From positions 51,067,001 to 51,131,000 of the forward strand of contig NC_134371.1 of the NCBI RefSeq assembly GCF_035582795.1: a stretch of DNA of 64,000 nucleotides, written 5' to 3'. The stretch comes from Mycteria americana (Eukaryota > Chordata > Aves > Ciconiiformes > Ciconiidae). The translations under genes and the position numbers were made by a program. A model generated the notes under the pieces. That model searched no databases, had not been told where the DNA came from, and saw nothing but the letters and a program-made list of their open reading frames with translations. Position 1 is the stretch's first letter; each line of letters begins with the position of its first letter. Shown here in pieces: positions 14,501-26,299 of this stretch.

Positions 14501-17500
14501 CTGGCAATTTAAAACAGAGGCCAAATATTTAAGTGCTGTTAAAAAACCCAGAAGCCTGAAATGACTCAGTCTTGGAAATTTCTTGCTGCTCTTCTGCTTC
14601 TTACTTATGACACACTACAGTGGTTTCAACTCTGTCTAGTGATATGGTCAGCAAAGTTAATTTGAGATAAATGTTTCAGGTTGTATACCAGTGTGTTACT
14701 CTGGGTCATCCTTTTAAAAGTATGAGGTTTCAAAACCAAAGGTAATTCTTTCCTTAAACAGGAGAATTTAGTAGTTAATTACATACGTGAGCTTGGATTC
14801 CAAAGAGTTAATGATGAGTGGGGCAGATTCATCTAATGTTGTTGTACGTCATGACTGGTGCTTTAAATCCCACTATAGATGACAAAAAGAAACCCCAACC
14901 CTCAGTCTGGAGACTCTGTGGGTTTTTTATCTTTTAAGAATAGCAGCCATATTGGTACAACCAAAAAAAGCAGCCTAGCTCTGTTCTGGTATATAATATT
15001 GTCGTTCACTGCTGTTCTGGTTTGGGCCTGCAATAGGCTTATCAAGCCTGGAGTTTAATCCTTGCTCTGACTTCTGATCAGCTTCTGTTGTTGCCAGTTT
15101 CAAGGTGTTTTGCTGCAATTGCTGTTAACAAGTGGACAGATCATACTGCAACTATATTAGATTGAATTAAATTTATGAACTCCATAAATAGTTGTACTGT
15201 TTTGAGATAGTGCAGATCAAGAAGTTCAGACACAGATGAGACAACTGGATATGGACAGATGCAGTCTTCCTACCGTTAAGTTATGCTGCAAATCAGCCTG
15301 CTTTGAACCCTTCTGCCATACTGAAAGTAAGAGAAAATTAATTTTCTCTATCTGCTTCTTTCTGCTTGTCCTAAAAACCCTAACAAATCAAATGAACTTT
15401 TCTCCAAGATTCATTTTATTACACTTCAAAATAAGGAGCCAAATACTCACCAAGTCCTCTAAGAGGTTTTTGTCAACTGATTTTTATCTTCATATGAGCA
15501 TTATAAAATTGTTTGGGGGGCAGATGAGGTAATGCTAGCAGGAAGCAAATACAGCTCTGAACTCATCCATACAAAGCAGAGTTAATTTTCTTTAGGAAAC
15601 TATTTTATAGTTTATATTCTTTAGAAATACTATTTTATAGAAACCACTAAACTTGCACTCTTCTAGAATCATTAACTCTTATCAGGGTTCGTTGTTGATT
15701 GTGCAGGTTTCCCGTTTCAGTCATGCTAAACTCAGTCCCAAATAAATGGCCAAATGTGCTAAGGTAGATCCCAGACAGTCTTGAGTATGCTGGAGTGCAG
15801 CTTGGTTCTTCCTACAGGGACTGGCTAACAACTTCATTTCAAAGACCATTGCTAGACTCCCTAAAAATCAGCATTTTGTTTATCTGACTGAAACTTCTGC
15901 TGGGTGAAAATTTTTAGATGAGGAAATGAATTTCCACATTTAAAGGATATCAAAGACAAAACTATGTCTTAAAAAAAATAAGCCTCCATGATAAATGAAA
16001 TGTTTAATAGTGATTTATTAACTACTAAGCAAAGGAAGCAATTTTGCAGACAGATCTTGAAATGCTCTCACTGCATGTTATTTGTAAGCATGATCAAGAC
16101 ATTTCCTGCTTTCTTAAGTCACAGTACCTAATGCACTGGATTTTTTTTTTAAACAGCAATTTCAGTTTGCTTGATTTTGCTTAACTAGTCTAATTTGTTA
16201 AATTAGACTCTGATTAGAATTTTGAGCACTGCCTTACAAACATCACTTTTGGGGGTGGGGAGAAGGCAAAAGCAAAGACAAATTATAAAGCTATGTAATG
16301 ATTATTCCAATCTGCTAAACCCCAAAATTATGTCAAACACCCACCCTGAACACTTCAGGCTGACTTTAATATTTGTAGTTTAGGTGAACTACAAGGGGGA
16401 AAAGTATTTGTCCATGTTAGTCTTGTAGTAAAACTTCCATGAAATAATTTTTCAGAGTTTTTTAATGCATTTTTAAATGTATTCACTTTCCTCCTTATGT
16501 CCATGACTCTTCAACAACCCATTAGAATGTGTTGAATGACTTGATTTCAACAAAATCTAACTAATTTGCTGGGATTTTTTTTAATTTTGACACAAAATTA
16601 AATCTCGGGGAAAGGACAGTAAAGAGAACAGCATAGTAACACTTCCTATTTGAGAATATAATTGTCTATTGTATCCATTTTGAAATTAGTTAGATCTTAG
16701 GCTGAAGCAGAACATCTTTAGGAAATTTGAGAAGACTCAAAGTTGTTCTGGAAGAATTTTCATCTTAATATTTCAAATAAAAAAAAAAAATGTATGAAAG
16801 CAATAAATGAAGATGTAACCTGTTTCCTGAATTTCTCTACTAAGGACATCTCCTATTGTTGCAGATCTCTTCCATGTCTGCCTCACAGTGAAAGGAAAAG
16901 ATGGTTCATTGTGACTTCCGCCCCACTCTTCCCCCCCCCCGCCTCCTTTTTTTTTTTTTACATATTTCTTGCATATCTTTTGAGGTCTACAAAATGTATT
17001 CTAATTCAGTTTTTAAATCTCTAGAGGTAGATATGGCATTGGAGAATCCAAAATGGCTTTGGTAAGAGATGTGGGGGTGGCTGTGTCTGCAGCTTTTCAC
17101 ATGGATTTCAGGGAAGAGAAGCCCATAGAGTCCCTCTCAGCTGTTATCTTTCAAACACTGAGTCCATGGTATTAGGGCCTCTTCCTCAGGAGGGACAACA
17201 GTGATTGGGTAACAGGAGCAAGCAGAGTAAATGGGAGATCCTGGATTCAGCATCTGTTTGGTCTGGTTGGTTTGGGCTTCTTGAATCATCAGTAATTTCC
17301 AAGAATGACCCTTGTCTGACGTTGCTCATGGCTGTTATTTACAAGTTAATAATCCTAATTATGGCTGCACTTATAGCTATGGTTTTAGAAAAAACCCCTT
17401 AATGTTAACTGAAGTGAAACAGGAAATTCACTGACACTGAAATAAAAGCCACAACTTTGAGCTTTGTCCTAATAGAGTTACAATGATAACACATCTCTAA

Positions 17501-20500
17501 TTTAACATACTATTTTCAAATTATTTTTTAATTTGTTAGAATGTGTCACTCTTTCTAAACAAAGAATGTTGTATTATATGCAATGTGTGTTTTTGACTTA
17601 TTTTGCACATAACCTTGAGCTATAAAAGTTGTCAGGAAGCTCTCAAAAGACTATCCTCTGTCTTTTGCATATGATCCATATGTTTGGGTAAAAACTGTCT
17701 CATGCTTGAGGAAAATTAAGAAAGTCTTTAAAGTTGGTTTGTTTTTGCATAAACTCTTTCTTTATTGCAGGATATATTAAACCATGCTTATCTTTTTTAA
17801 ATCTCAGACTTTTCAAAGATCAATAAGCAATGGCTTTCATTAAAATGCTCTGATACAGTTCTGTCACAATGCATGCATAGCAGTCCTTTTCACATAAGGA
17901 AGCTGATTCTGTTGGGGAGCTTTAGAATCCCCATTTGCATTGTAGCTGTACAGCCATTAAACTTGCTAAGAATTGTTTTAGATTATGGATTGCTAATATT
18001 AGTGTCTGCAAGTATTCGTTTAGCTCATGATGTCTCCATTTGTGTAGTGTTCATGTTGCGATGGTTTCAGTATGAATGTGGCTCACTGTGGAGGTACAAC
18101 TGTATATTTAAAAATGGGCCTCAGAGAGCTTAAGATATCTAAGGAGTTGCTTGTGTTCATGGAAGTGAAAAAGTAGCATGAAAAGGCCTGCAACCTTAAT
18201 GTTTTTCATTCCTTTTGTGTGCATATGCAGAAATGCTTCTGCATTGTAGTACCTACTGGACATAATATTTGTCTGGACTGATATTCGTCTCCCAAATGAC
18301 AACGTATTTTCCATTAATTCAGTCTGAGATGCTGCAACTACTTCTTTTGCAAAAATGCTTATCTCAGAAAATGAAGTTATTTGGAGCTTTTTTAAAAAAA
18401 GTGATAGTGTACTAGTGGTATGCCTTAAACTGGAGTGATCTCGTCACAATGAGAGAGGGTCAGCAGTAAGTAGCAGTCAACTGTTAAGTATGATAAGGGA
18501 TCCCATGAGATGCTGTGGACCGTTAGGAAGTTTTAAGAACTCCAATTAAATTGCTTTTATTCATGTTAAATGTGGTTATAATTTAATAGATCATAACTGA
18601 TATTTTTAATTAGCTTGTAATTAGATTTTGACTTTTAAATCTCTCTTTTCATGTTGCCAAGTTGACAATGTTTTTCTGAATTATAGGACAGCTATTTGAA
18701 AATGCTTATGACTTGCTTCTCTTCAGCTAAACATGGTTAGATCATACTTTCAGCAACATTCTAGTTTTCTTTTGAATCATGTTTGGTTTTTAAGCAGAAA
18801 ATCTTACTAAGGCTTCCTACTGTTACTAAGGTGGAGACAAATAAAGAGGGAACTCTGATTTTTAGATTCCTCTTGCTATAAGAAAAAGCACTGAGAATTC
18901 AGTATCTTTTATTCTTTAAATAAAAATTTAACATACTGCCTTCTGCCAAAACCAATTTCATTCACCCAAGGTCATATTTTTATCGTATTTTGATCTCACT
19001 TGTGTGTTGCTTGCTTATCCTACTGTGAGTAGATTGAATATTTATTGGCAAGCTTTGTTAAAACTCTTCTCTACTATTTCAGAATTGACTAAATGTCAAG
19101 AATTAGTTACTGAAGCCTTTTAAAGGGAGCAGAAAGGAACATTTTAGTTTGACTTCTTTCCACCACTGAATTCCTAGATTTAAAAAAAACTCACAGGCTA
19201 CAAAACAAAAATATCTCCCAGAGCTTAAGTAGAACTCTTTCACAAAGTCCCACTTGAAAATTTGACCTATGTTCTCTATTTAAAAAACAAAGGGAGTTAG
19301 AAATACAACTTGCTTGCAACTGACTAACAGCCTTCAAACTATTCTGTGATTCTATGATTTAACATGGAAGAACTTTTGAATTGTACTAAAACTTCTAAAT
19401 TTGTCTTTACTGTCTCTCCTTCATGCCTGGCTTGATGAGGCAGTCAGCATCAGGTAAGAAAGTTTATTCTGAGGTTCAAGGATCTGATTGTTAGCCTTTT
19501 TTCAGCTCTTCTGAATTTGTGAAAGTACACTGTTACCTGTTAAGTGTATGTACAATTAAAGTCTTTTCATATGTTTACCAGTAGGACATAACAGTTTGTC
19601 TTTAAAATGCTGAATTCTTTAGGCACAAGAAGGTATATAAATGCAAATATTTTTTATTACTAAGATTCTGTTCTTGATTCAGCTGGCTTTTGAAGGGATA
19701 ATGATGACATACATCTTGGTCGCATAATGTTATGAACCCTTTGAAATGTCCTGAAGACCACATGAATGTGCTGTAGTGAAAACTGGGTTGAAGCTGCAGT
19801 CATCTAGACAATACGACCTGGATTTGAGAATTAAAAGCAAAACATGTGGGTTTACCAGACCTGTGTTGTTTTTACAGATGTGATCAGATTTGAGGTTCTT
19901 GCAAAACTGAAGCAGTAAGAAACAGCTAAGGTTCATTTGAATGTCACTTGTCGGGGTGACAGAGGTCTAGTTCCCTTCACATGAAGGAGGGCCAGACCTA
20001 AAACTGAAAGGCTTTAACCAATATTGGCTCTTTGTACAAAAGGGAACGGAAGTGACAGACCCTGGGGTGTAAGTCCGTACTGTGCTGAACGCGGCTGCAA
20101 GAAAAAGGGCTGTTCATTTTCCTTCAGGTAGAATGATAAGGATAGAGTAGACTTAGGGCTTGGGGGTGGGGAGGGAGGGGTGGTGTTTGGGTTGGGTCCT
20201 TAGGCGGATTTCCAATTATCTTGATATGCTTGGCTACACCAATGACAAGATCTTGGCATAATGCTTTACTTCCTACTTCAAGCTCTTTTTTTGTGTTCAA
20301 ATAAAAGACTGACGGCAAGAATCTCAAGAAGTCTCTCTTAAAAGGGTGACAGATGAGCTTCAAAGTGAATAATGTAATTCATCAGTTGCAAAATCTAAGC
20401 CATACCTACACAATGGCAAACACAGAATTGGTAGTTACAAATCAGGAAAGACGTTTTCGAGTTGTCACTGAGAGTCCTCTGACATCATTGGCTTAGTGCG

Positions 20501-23500
20501 CAGCAGCAGCCAAAACAGACAAGACAATGTTGGGCATCAATAGGAAGTATATTAAAAACAAAATAAAGGTGTTTATATTGCCACTACAAAACCTTGGTGC
20601 AGGGCTGGTCTCTACACCTCAAGATGGATGTAGAGAGTTTAAAGAAGGTCTGTAGGGAAGTTAAAGGGCAACTAAAATGATCAGTGGTCTTGAGCACTGC
20701 CTGTTCATGAGAGGCTAAAAAGGGTTGGGACTCACCTGTTTTAGAGAGAAGGCTGAGGGAGGCATTATGATGTAAGTTTCAGAATCATGACTGCAGAACT
20801 ACTTTTCACCAGTTGTTCCTGCATTACTAGAATTTGGGGGCAATTCCTGAAACAAGTAGGAGATTAGTTTAAAACAAATAAAAGAATTTCTGGAACTTAA
20901 ATGCCACAGGAAGCTGTGGAGGTAGACAGCAATTTAAAAAAAAAAAAGTATCAGTCATGGACAACTGATCTATATGGATGCTGAAACAGTTAGGAAGAGA
21001 TGCACTCTCACATCTGCTAGAACAGTTTCTGGACAAGTGAGTGGGGGCTTAGGAGTATGAAGGGAATGGATTGCAAAAATTGGTCATATTCACATGCTTT
21101 CCCTTAAAAACAAAACAACATGAAAGTCCTATTGTCACTGTTGGAGACAGAATGTTAGGCTGATGGACCATTGCCCTGAGCCAGTAGGACACTTCTTATG
21201 TTCCCATCTTGAAAAAAGATACTGCTTTTTCTATTAGAAGTGCAGAGCCTCACTTACTAGACTGTAAAGTTATGTGAGAGTACAAAACTTTTCATTTTAA
21301 GAAACCTCTAGAGCCTTAAGCTGGCATTAGCCACTTATTGCATTGTATCTAATTGCATTGGAGCACATGCTGTCTACAAGTTGTTCCAAATGCTTTGAGA
21401 AGCCTTACAAAGCCTTTCTGCTGCAACAGAAATTGCAGATAATCAGGCTCCTTCAGAAATGCTCCTAAACAAATATTAGATTGAGGTGCCCCTGAAGTAT
21501 CATCAGCTCTGAAACTACACAAAACTGAAAATAGTGCACAGCTGTTCCAACCTGTTCTGTGGGATACGTTTAATTTCTTGAAGATTAGTTGCTTTCATCA
21601 ATGTTCATGTTTAAAAAAAAAATTTAAGATGCAAATCAGATTCTAACTTCAATTGAAAAACAACTTGTCTTAAGTATTTTCAAGATTTTACAATTAGAAA
21701 TCTGTCACTTTAATAAAAGTAACATTCTGTTGAAAACTAGGCTTTGTGATAAATTAATGTACTGACATTTAATGTAAAGGCATTTGGATTCAAATGACAG
21801 CATTTACATTTTTAAGAAGTGCAGTAATTTTGGCAGGTACAAAGTATTTCAATTTCAATGGCTGCCGTAAGAACAGTAAGATGCATCCCACTGCCCATGC
21901 TTTTCCTACATCTCACTGAATTGTAATCTGTCCTTCAGGTTGGAAGGGACCCTGGGAGGCCTCTAGTCCAACTGCCTGCACAAAACAGGATCAACACTGA
22001 ATTCAAAGCAGGTTGCTCAGGACTTTGTCAGTTCGGTGTTGAAACCCACTGAGGATGGGGAGTCTGCAGTCTCTGAACAACCTGTTCTAATTCTTAACTA
22101 GCCTTGTAGCAATTATTTTCCCTTCATATTCAAACACAACCTTGTGTTTTGTGTTATGATCAATGTCTATTCTCCCACCATGCATTTCAGTAAAGAACCA
22201 GTTCTCTGTTATCTTAAGGCTCCTGCCCCTTAACTGTCTTGGTGCCTCTCCACTGAATCTACTCATTAATATTTTGTACTGAGGAAGGAGTGAGGTAGCA
22301 AGTGCAGAATAGGACAGATGCAGTCTAACTACCAGATAAGAATTGGTTCCCATGATGTAAATTGTCAATATAGCCTAGTAGGCTGTTAGCCTTCGTCACT
22401 GCTTGGAGACACTGCTGATTCACATTTAGCATCCTGTGTGTCAGGACCCATGTCCTCTTCAGCAGTGTTGCTATCCAGCCTGTCAATCCCCATGATACAA
22501 ATTGTACGCTAGTGTTTGTCTGTGCTTCTGGCTGAGATGGCCATTTTTCAAGCAGACAGAGAAGTTATGGAACTATATGACCATCAATAGACTTGTCGCG
22601 TACATTCTCTACAGTACACTCGTGTTTCTTCCTAGCAGTCTGCTTCCCCTTGGATATGAGGAGTACTTGAAAAAAGGGCCAGCAAGTGTAAAGCTGTGGG
22701 TCAAAAGAAGTGTTTCTGGAAGGTCACGGGATTGTGCATCCTCTCATTAGAATAACAAAAGATAACAACACACTGTTTTCCCAGACTCACTTTAGGAATT
22801 GGTAAAGGCTGTGTCTATTCATGATTTTTTTCACCAACAGCAGTTTCCATAGACTCTCATTTGGTGTTTGGAAAGGCTACTGTCTAAAACCGTGAAGCCA
22901 TGATTTTGTCACGTTACCTAAATACATTCAGCTAAAGGTATCATGTTGAAGTCTTCAGGAAAACAGTTGAGGTCATTGGCTTGGCTTTCTGAATGTTCAA
23001 AACAACTAACATTGAGTATCAGCTTTATAACTTCAGGTGAACCAATGGCTTAACTTTGCAAACCTAAAAGCGTATAATTTCTTACTCTAATATGAAATGT
23101 GTAGTCACTTGTACAGCGAAGCTTTTTTTTTCTGTGGTGAGGGTGGAGAGAAATTGTTGGGTTTCGTTTTGTTTTTCTGTGTTTTATTTTCTTAGTGACT
23201 AAAATTGATAGCTGTTTTGGAAACTTCATGTGGCAGCTAATCTGATCGTATTGCAGGATATTTTTAGGGATAGTATTTCTAAATACCACAAGAATCTCTG
23301 TATCAGGCTTTCTGTATCTAGGTATATAAGCTAGTAAAAATTATTTATTCCAGATACATGTTACTGTCCAGTGTCTAATATTTGGCACAAGCTGATTTTG
23401 CTTACATCATGAATTATGCTGTGCAAGTGTGCAACTTCTTGTTTTGCTTGCCTTTACACAAGCAAGTTCCTCATGAAGCAACTGCAGCCTATGTGTATGT

Positions 23501-25317
23501 GAAGAAAATGCAAAAAACTAACACTAGTAAGTGTAGCTACAACCAAGGTTTAGATCTACAGCACATACCCATATTCCTAACAGGGATGTCTTGATATACA
23601 TTAAAAGCTGGAGCTTTTACACGCTGTTAACATCCGATTTGATGGCTTCTAGCATTATTATGACTCGTGATCTTTTTTCAACCCCTTTTTTATTCTCATC
23701 TTTTGCACAAGCCCATGGTAACTACAGAGAGTCCTTCTTCCCTACAATGGACAGGTAAAATCTTCTATTGGTGTCAATAGCAAGGACCTACATGTACTTT
23801 TTATTTATCAAAGTGAATATTGCTTCAGATTTCTGAAATGTCAGATAGATTTGTGTAAAGAAGCTCTTCAGGCTTTTTCTTCTTTCTGTTTTCCAGGTCT
23901 CTGTCACTGTGAAAAGTTGCTTACAAAATAGCACTTGGTGCATCTTTCTTTTTAAGCTTCCAGAGTGACATTAGGAAGTTTCTATAATGCATTTTTAATG
24001 TTTTTCTGCATCCTTAGGATTTTAATCTTAATAATCTTAGACTGTCAAACTGACCCTGTGGTAGTTGCTACTAAAAGCTAGCAAAAGTGAAATTCTAAAA
24101 AAAATAACCTCAGGAATGTCTTCCATGAGTTGCAGTTATTTTCACTAAATTAACAGGGGACTTGCCAGACTTCAGAGCTTTAGGTTTCACTTTTGAATAG
24201 CTTGAATGTGTGGTTGTAATAGTTTATCACTCCACAGTGCATTTTGAATTAAAATGTTAACCTATCTGTCCATGGTCTGACAATCATTTTTGGCTTGTTT
24301 GATATTCTCTTAAAATTGAAACTACAATCTATTTATGCCGTACAAAGAGAAGTTTCTCTTATACTTCTTGATCTGAAATCTCATTAGGTCTGAACTAGAT
24401 AATGAAAAGACACTTACTTGATCTTGCAGTGTAGACAGAACTAAGCATATTCCGGTTTGGTTTTTTTTTTCTGTGGCTGTGAGAAACTGGCAATATTCTC
24501 TTGGGACCCTGCTCTTTGGGATTGGGGGAGGGCTTTTCTCAAGTGAGAAGTTAGGTGATAAGGGAAGGAACAGAGCTGTAAAAGTAAGATATGAAGGACA
24601 AAAGTTCTGTCAAAACAAATAGGCCACTCCAGAAAACCAACTATAAACCCTCCTCGAGGGGATATTAAAGATGCAGTAAGTAGCCTGGAGGAATTTGTCA
24701 CTAGTGGTTCTAGGTACCTTGATTATTAAGCCTTAAAACTGAAATACTCTGAGGGTGAAAGGAGAATTTTGGAAAATTCCAAGTACTATTTAAGATGTTC
24801 TTTCAAGGTCTCTGCTTGGGCAGCCAGAAGTGAGAAGGCACTTTGTTCTGATTCTAGCTGAGTTTCAAAGTGATCATCAAATATATTGCTTCTAGGTTTA
24901 GCATTTAATTTAATCCAGTAAGAGTTCCATAAGACATTTCTTGGAAATGTGTTTTTTTACTGATGGACTCTTCAGCTCTGATTAACAGTTAACTTCTGCT
25001 TTTTCTAACAGATCAAATGTCTGAAAGGCCAGAGAGACTTCTCAGACCAACCCACTTTTGATGGGATTCACATTGTCAGCCATTTCACAGGAGATGATGA
25101 ATCATTTCATTCTTCTGATGAAGATTTTATAACTAACTCCATACAGGAGAGTGGGGTGAACTTTCATCTACACAGGAGGACTGGTCAGATGGCTTTGGAT
25201 CATACAGTTGTAGACAGCAGTGACAGTGATATTGAGGAAAGTGCCCTTCAGACTGGGAATTCAGACAAGGCGGTTTCCAAGCAGAGAAGAATGGAATCTT
25301 ACTCTACTACTGTGTGA
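2434..25317 (+). CDS. EVI5: EVI5 C-terminal coding region (partial gene, last two coding exons)
   Basis: Spliced coding sequence join(2434..2529, 25012..25317), 32 + 101 codons plus stop; the upstream exons lie outside the window. EVI5 is a TBC-domain Rab GTPase-activating protein linked to Rab11/Rab35 trafficking, the centrosome and mitotic control. Here only the end of the coiled coil and the acidic tail are visible. Recognition rests on the characteristic tail: LKGQRDF, then FDGIHIVSHF, then GDDESFHSSDEDF, a second acidic cluster SSDSDIEES, and the terminus ESYSTTV. The downstream neighbour GFI1 on the same strand matches the known vertebrate EVI5-GFI1 order, which favours EVI5 over its paralogue EVI5L. 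Both exons join in phase 0 with GT-AG signals. The final intron is 22.5 kb. Confidence 0.93.
4090..4129. repeat. Short inverted repeat (hairpin) in EVI5 intron
   Basis: Left arm 4090-4106 and right arm 4113-4129 are reverse complements over 17 bp with one mismatch, around a 6-nt loop (AAAATA). The arms share the core CAAACTCTAC / GTAGAGTTTG. No flanking target-site duplication is apparent. Confidence 0.75.
11431..11448. repeat. Homopolymer C18 tract
   Basis: Uninterrupted run of 18 C in the EVI5 intron (G-run on the - strand). It is length-variable in principle and a likely sequencing error spot. Confidence 0.9.
16187..16209. repeat. Perfect 10-bp inverted repeat
   Basis: AGTCTAATTT, loop GTT, AAATTAGACT. 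A small perfect hairpin in the EVI5 intron with no other features around it. In AT-rich DNA this size can arise by chance. Confidence 0.7.
19331..19360 (+). mobile_element. CR1 LINE 3' tail remnant
   Basis: The stretch CCTTCAAACT followed by ATTCTGTGATTCTATGATT is the CR1 3' end: the 8-bp tail repeat ATTCTRTG in two copies after a degenerate CCTTCCAACC-type stretch. Only the extreme 3' tail is recognisable. Orientation is + because the tail repeat reads sense. Confidence 0.7.
20390..21205 (+). mobile_element. Degenerate CR1 LINE fragment (3' end of reverse transcriptase ORF plus 3' UTR)
   Basis: Sense-strand old CR1. Translation near 20430-20570 gives a broken match to the C-terminal end of the CR1 reverse-transcriptase ORF: LVVTNQERRFRVV, then a stop, then MLGINRKYIKNK. 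It continues through the conserved stretch CAACTAAAATGATCAGTGG (near 20670) and the 3' UTR. The element ends in GCTGATGGACCATTGCCC and TTCTTATGTTCC, the typical ending of amniote CR1/L3-type elements. In-frame stops and deletions show it is long dead. It lies in the last EVI5 intron, close to an oppositely oriented CR1. The left boundary is approximate. Confidence 0.85.
21915..22540 (-). mobile_element. CR1 LINE 3' fragment, antisense
   Basis: The + strand shows the reverse complement of the avian CR1 3' region: AGGTTGGAAGGGACCCTGGG, AGTCCAACTGCCTGC, TTGCTCAGGACTTTGTC, and further in GTGTCAGGACCCATGTCCTC and CAGCAGTGTTGCTATCCAGC. The element therefore runs on the - strand with its 3' end at the left. 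The 3' tail repeat is eroded. It has no intact open frame. Both boundaries are estimates. Confidence 0.88.
25012..25317 (+). CDS. EVI5: EVI5 last coding exon with stop codon
   Basis: Starts after the acceptor TTTTTCTAACAG and runs in phase 0 for 101 codons to TGA at 25315-25317. It encodes the C-terminal tail: CLKGQRDF, FDGIHIVSHF, the acidic/serine block GDDESFHSSDEDF, then SSDSDIEES and the terminus ESYSTTV. The last residues fit a class I PDZ ligand (Thr at -2, Val at 0). The acidic serine clusters are plausible casein-kinase-2-type phosphorylation sites (inference). Confidence 0.95.
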   Translation: MKCLKGQRDFSDQPTFDGIHIVSHFTGDDESFHSSDEDFITNSIQESGVNFHLHRRTGQMALDHTVVDSSDSDIEESALQTGNSDKAVSKQRRMESYSTTV

Positions 25318-26144
25318 TTATCACTGTGACTAGCATTGAAGACTGTCATATTTCTTTAAGGGTGATATTGTCAGGTAACGGAAACTATCCAGCAGTTGGT
25401 TTAGTTAACTATTGGATCTGGTCTGGCCTGTGATAACTACATACATGTACTGTCTATCTGCCTTCTCTCTTTGCCAAATCTTGCTAATGATGTACTGTTG
25501 CCATAAAACAGGCTGGGAAGAAGTTGATGGATGACAGGTCTGACAGTATTACTGAATGTTCCTTGGTTTAGAAACTGCAAATATATAATTTCTTTAATGC
25601 ATAAGAACCATTTATGCTGTTCACAAACACAGGAATTATTTTCCTCAAAAGAAATTGCTGTTGTGCAATATTTTATGCTCTGAACAAATGTGTATGTTTT
25701 ACATTGTTACCCATTTGCGATCAAGATGGACCCTAGTAAACCATCTGATCGTGACACATATATATATATATATAAAATTATCTTATGCTTCTTGATTACT
25801 TTTGTTTTTACTAAAGTTATTGGATGCCCACAGAAGGCTTGAAAGAGGAGCCTTTATCTGTACTACTTCATATATGCAAATAATGGTCACTAAAGTCATA
25901 AAGGTGTTTTTCACCATTTTCACTTAAATCTACATGCATCTGCTTTTGATGTTGCTAAATAATACCTGGTCTGAATATATTAATTACAATAATGTTTATT
26001 TTGTACATATTTATATATCTACACCACGCTGAAAATGTACATTACACCATTTTATATGAGGAATGTAAATGTTGCAATATTACTGTCTCTGGTATTCTAA
26101 CAGGAAAATTAATTCTGTATATACACACTAGAAATGAATTACTA

Positions 26145-26150
26145 AATAAA
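26145..26150 (+). terminator. EVI5: Candidate proximal poly(A) signal AATAAA of EVI5
   Basis: Canonical AATAAA in the EVI5 3' UTR, 828 nt after the stop codon. Confidence 0.45.
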
Positions 26151-26268
26151 GGCAGAACACTAACTTTACATTAAGTTTCAGCCTAGCTACACTAACAGGT
26201 TCATGTCGGAAATGCTTGTTCAAAACACTATTGACTGAAATCTTTTACCTTCATATATATGTAATGAA

Positions 26269-26274
26269 AATAAA
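26269..26274 (+). terminator. EVI5: Candidate distal poly(A) signal AATAAA of EVI5
   Basis: Canonical AATAAA followed by TTTTTCATG and a GT-containing stretch. It is the better of the two visible signals for ending the transcript near 26.29 kb. Confidence 0.55.
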
Positions 26275-26299
26275 TTTTTCATGATTTAACAAGGTTGCA

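Larger units (their letters stand above)
2530..25011 (+). other. EVI5: EVI5 last intron (22.5 kb)
   Basis: Intron with donor GTAAGT at 2530 and acceptor TTTTTCTAACAG ending at 25011. It is mostly AT-rich with homopolymer runs (T17-18 near 2958, A18 near 8636, C18 at 11431-11448, C10 and T13 near 16931-16959). Identified contents are a 17-bp-stem hairpin (4090-4129), an exon-like GC-richer block (10587-10969), a perfect 10-bp-stem hairpin (16187-16209), and three CR1 fragments (about 19331-19360, 20390-21205, 21915-22540). The remainder shows nothing I can name. In mammals some GFI1 enhancers lie within EVI5, so buried regulatory elements are plausible but not shown. Confidence 0.85.
25318..26295 (+). 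other. EVI5: EVI5 3' UTR
   Basis: About 1 kb of AU-rich sequence after the EVI5 stop. It contains GTGCAATA (25663-25670), a seed-type match to the miR-25/32/92/363 family, an (AT)n run (25758-25774), and a Pumilio-type word TGTACATA (26002-26009). Two AATAAA signals lie at 26145-26150 and 26269-26274; the second is followed by T-rich then GT-containing sequence and is the likelier end. Whether longer 3' UTR forms exist cannot be told. Confidence 0.7.

Noticed and set aside
23712..23754. Possible 43-nt cassette exon (AAG acceptor, CAG|GTAAAA donor)
   Set aside because: The acceptor is weak, the length shifts frame, and nothing in EVI5 is known to match its translation.
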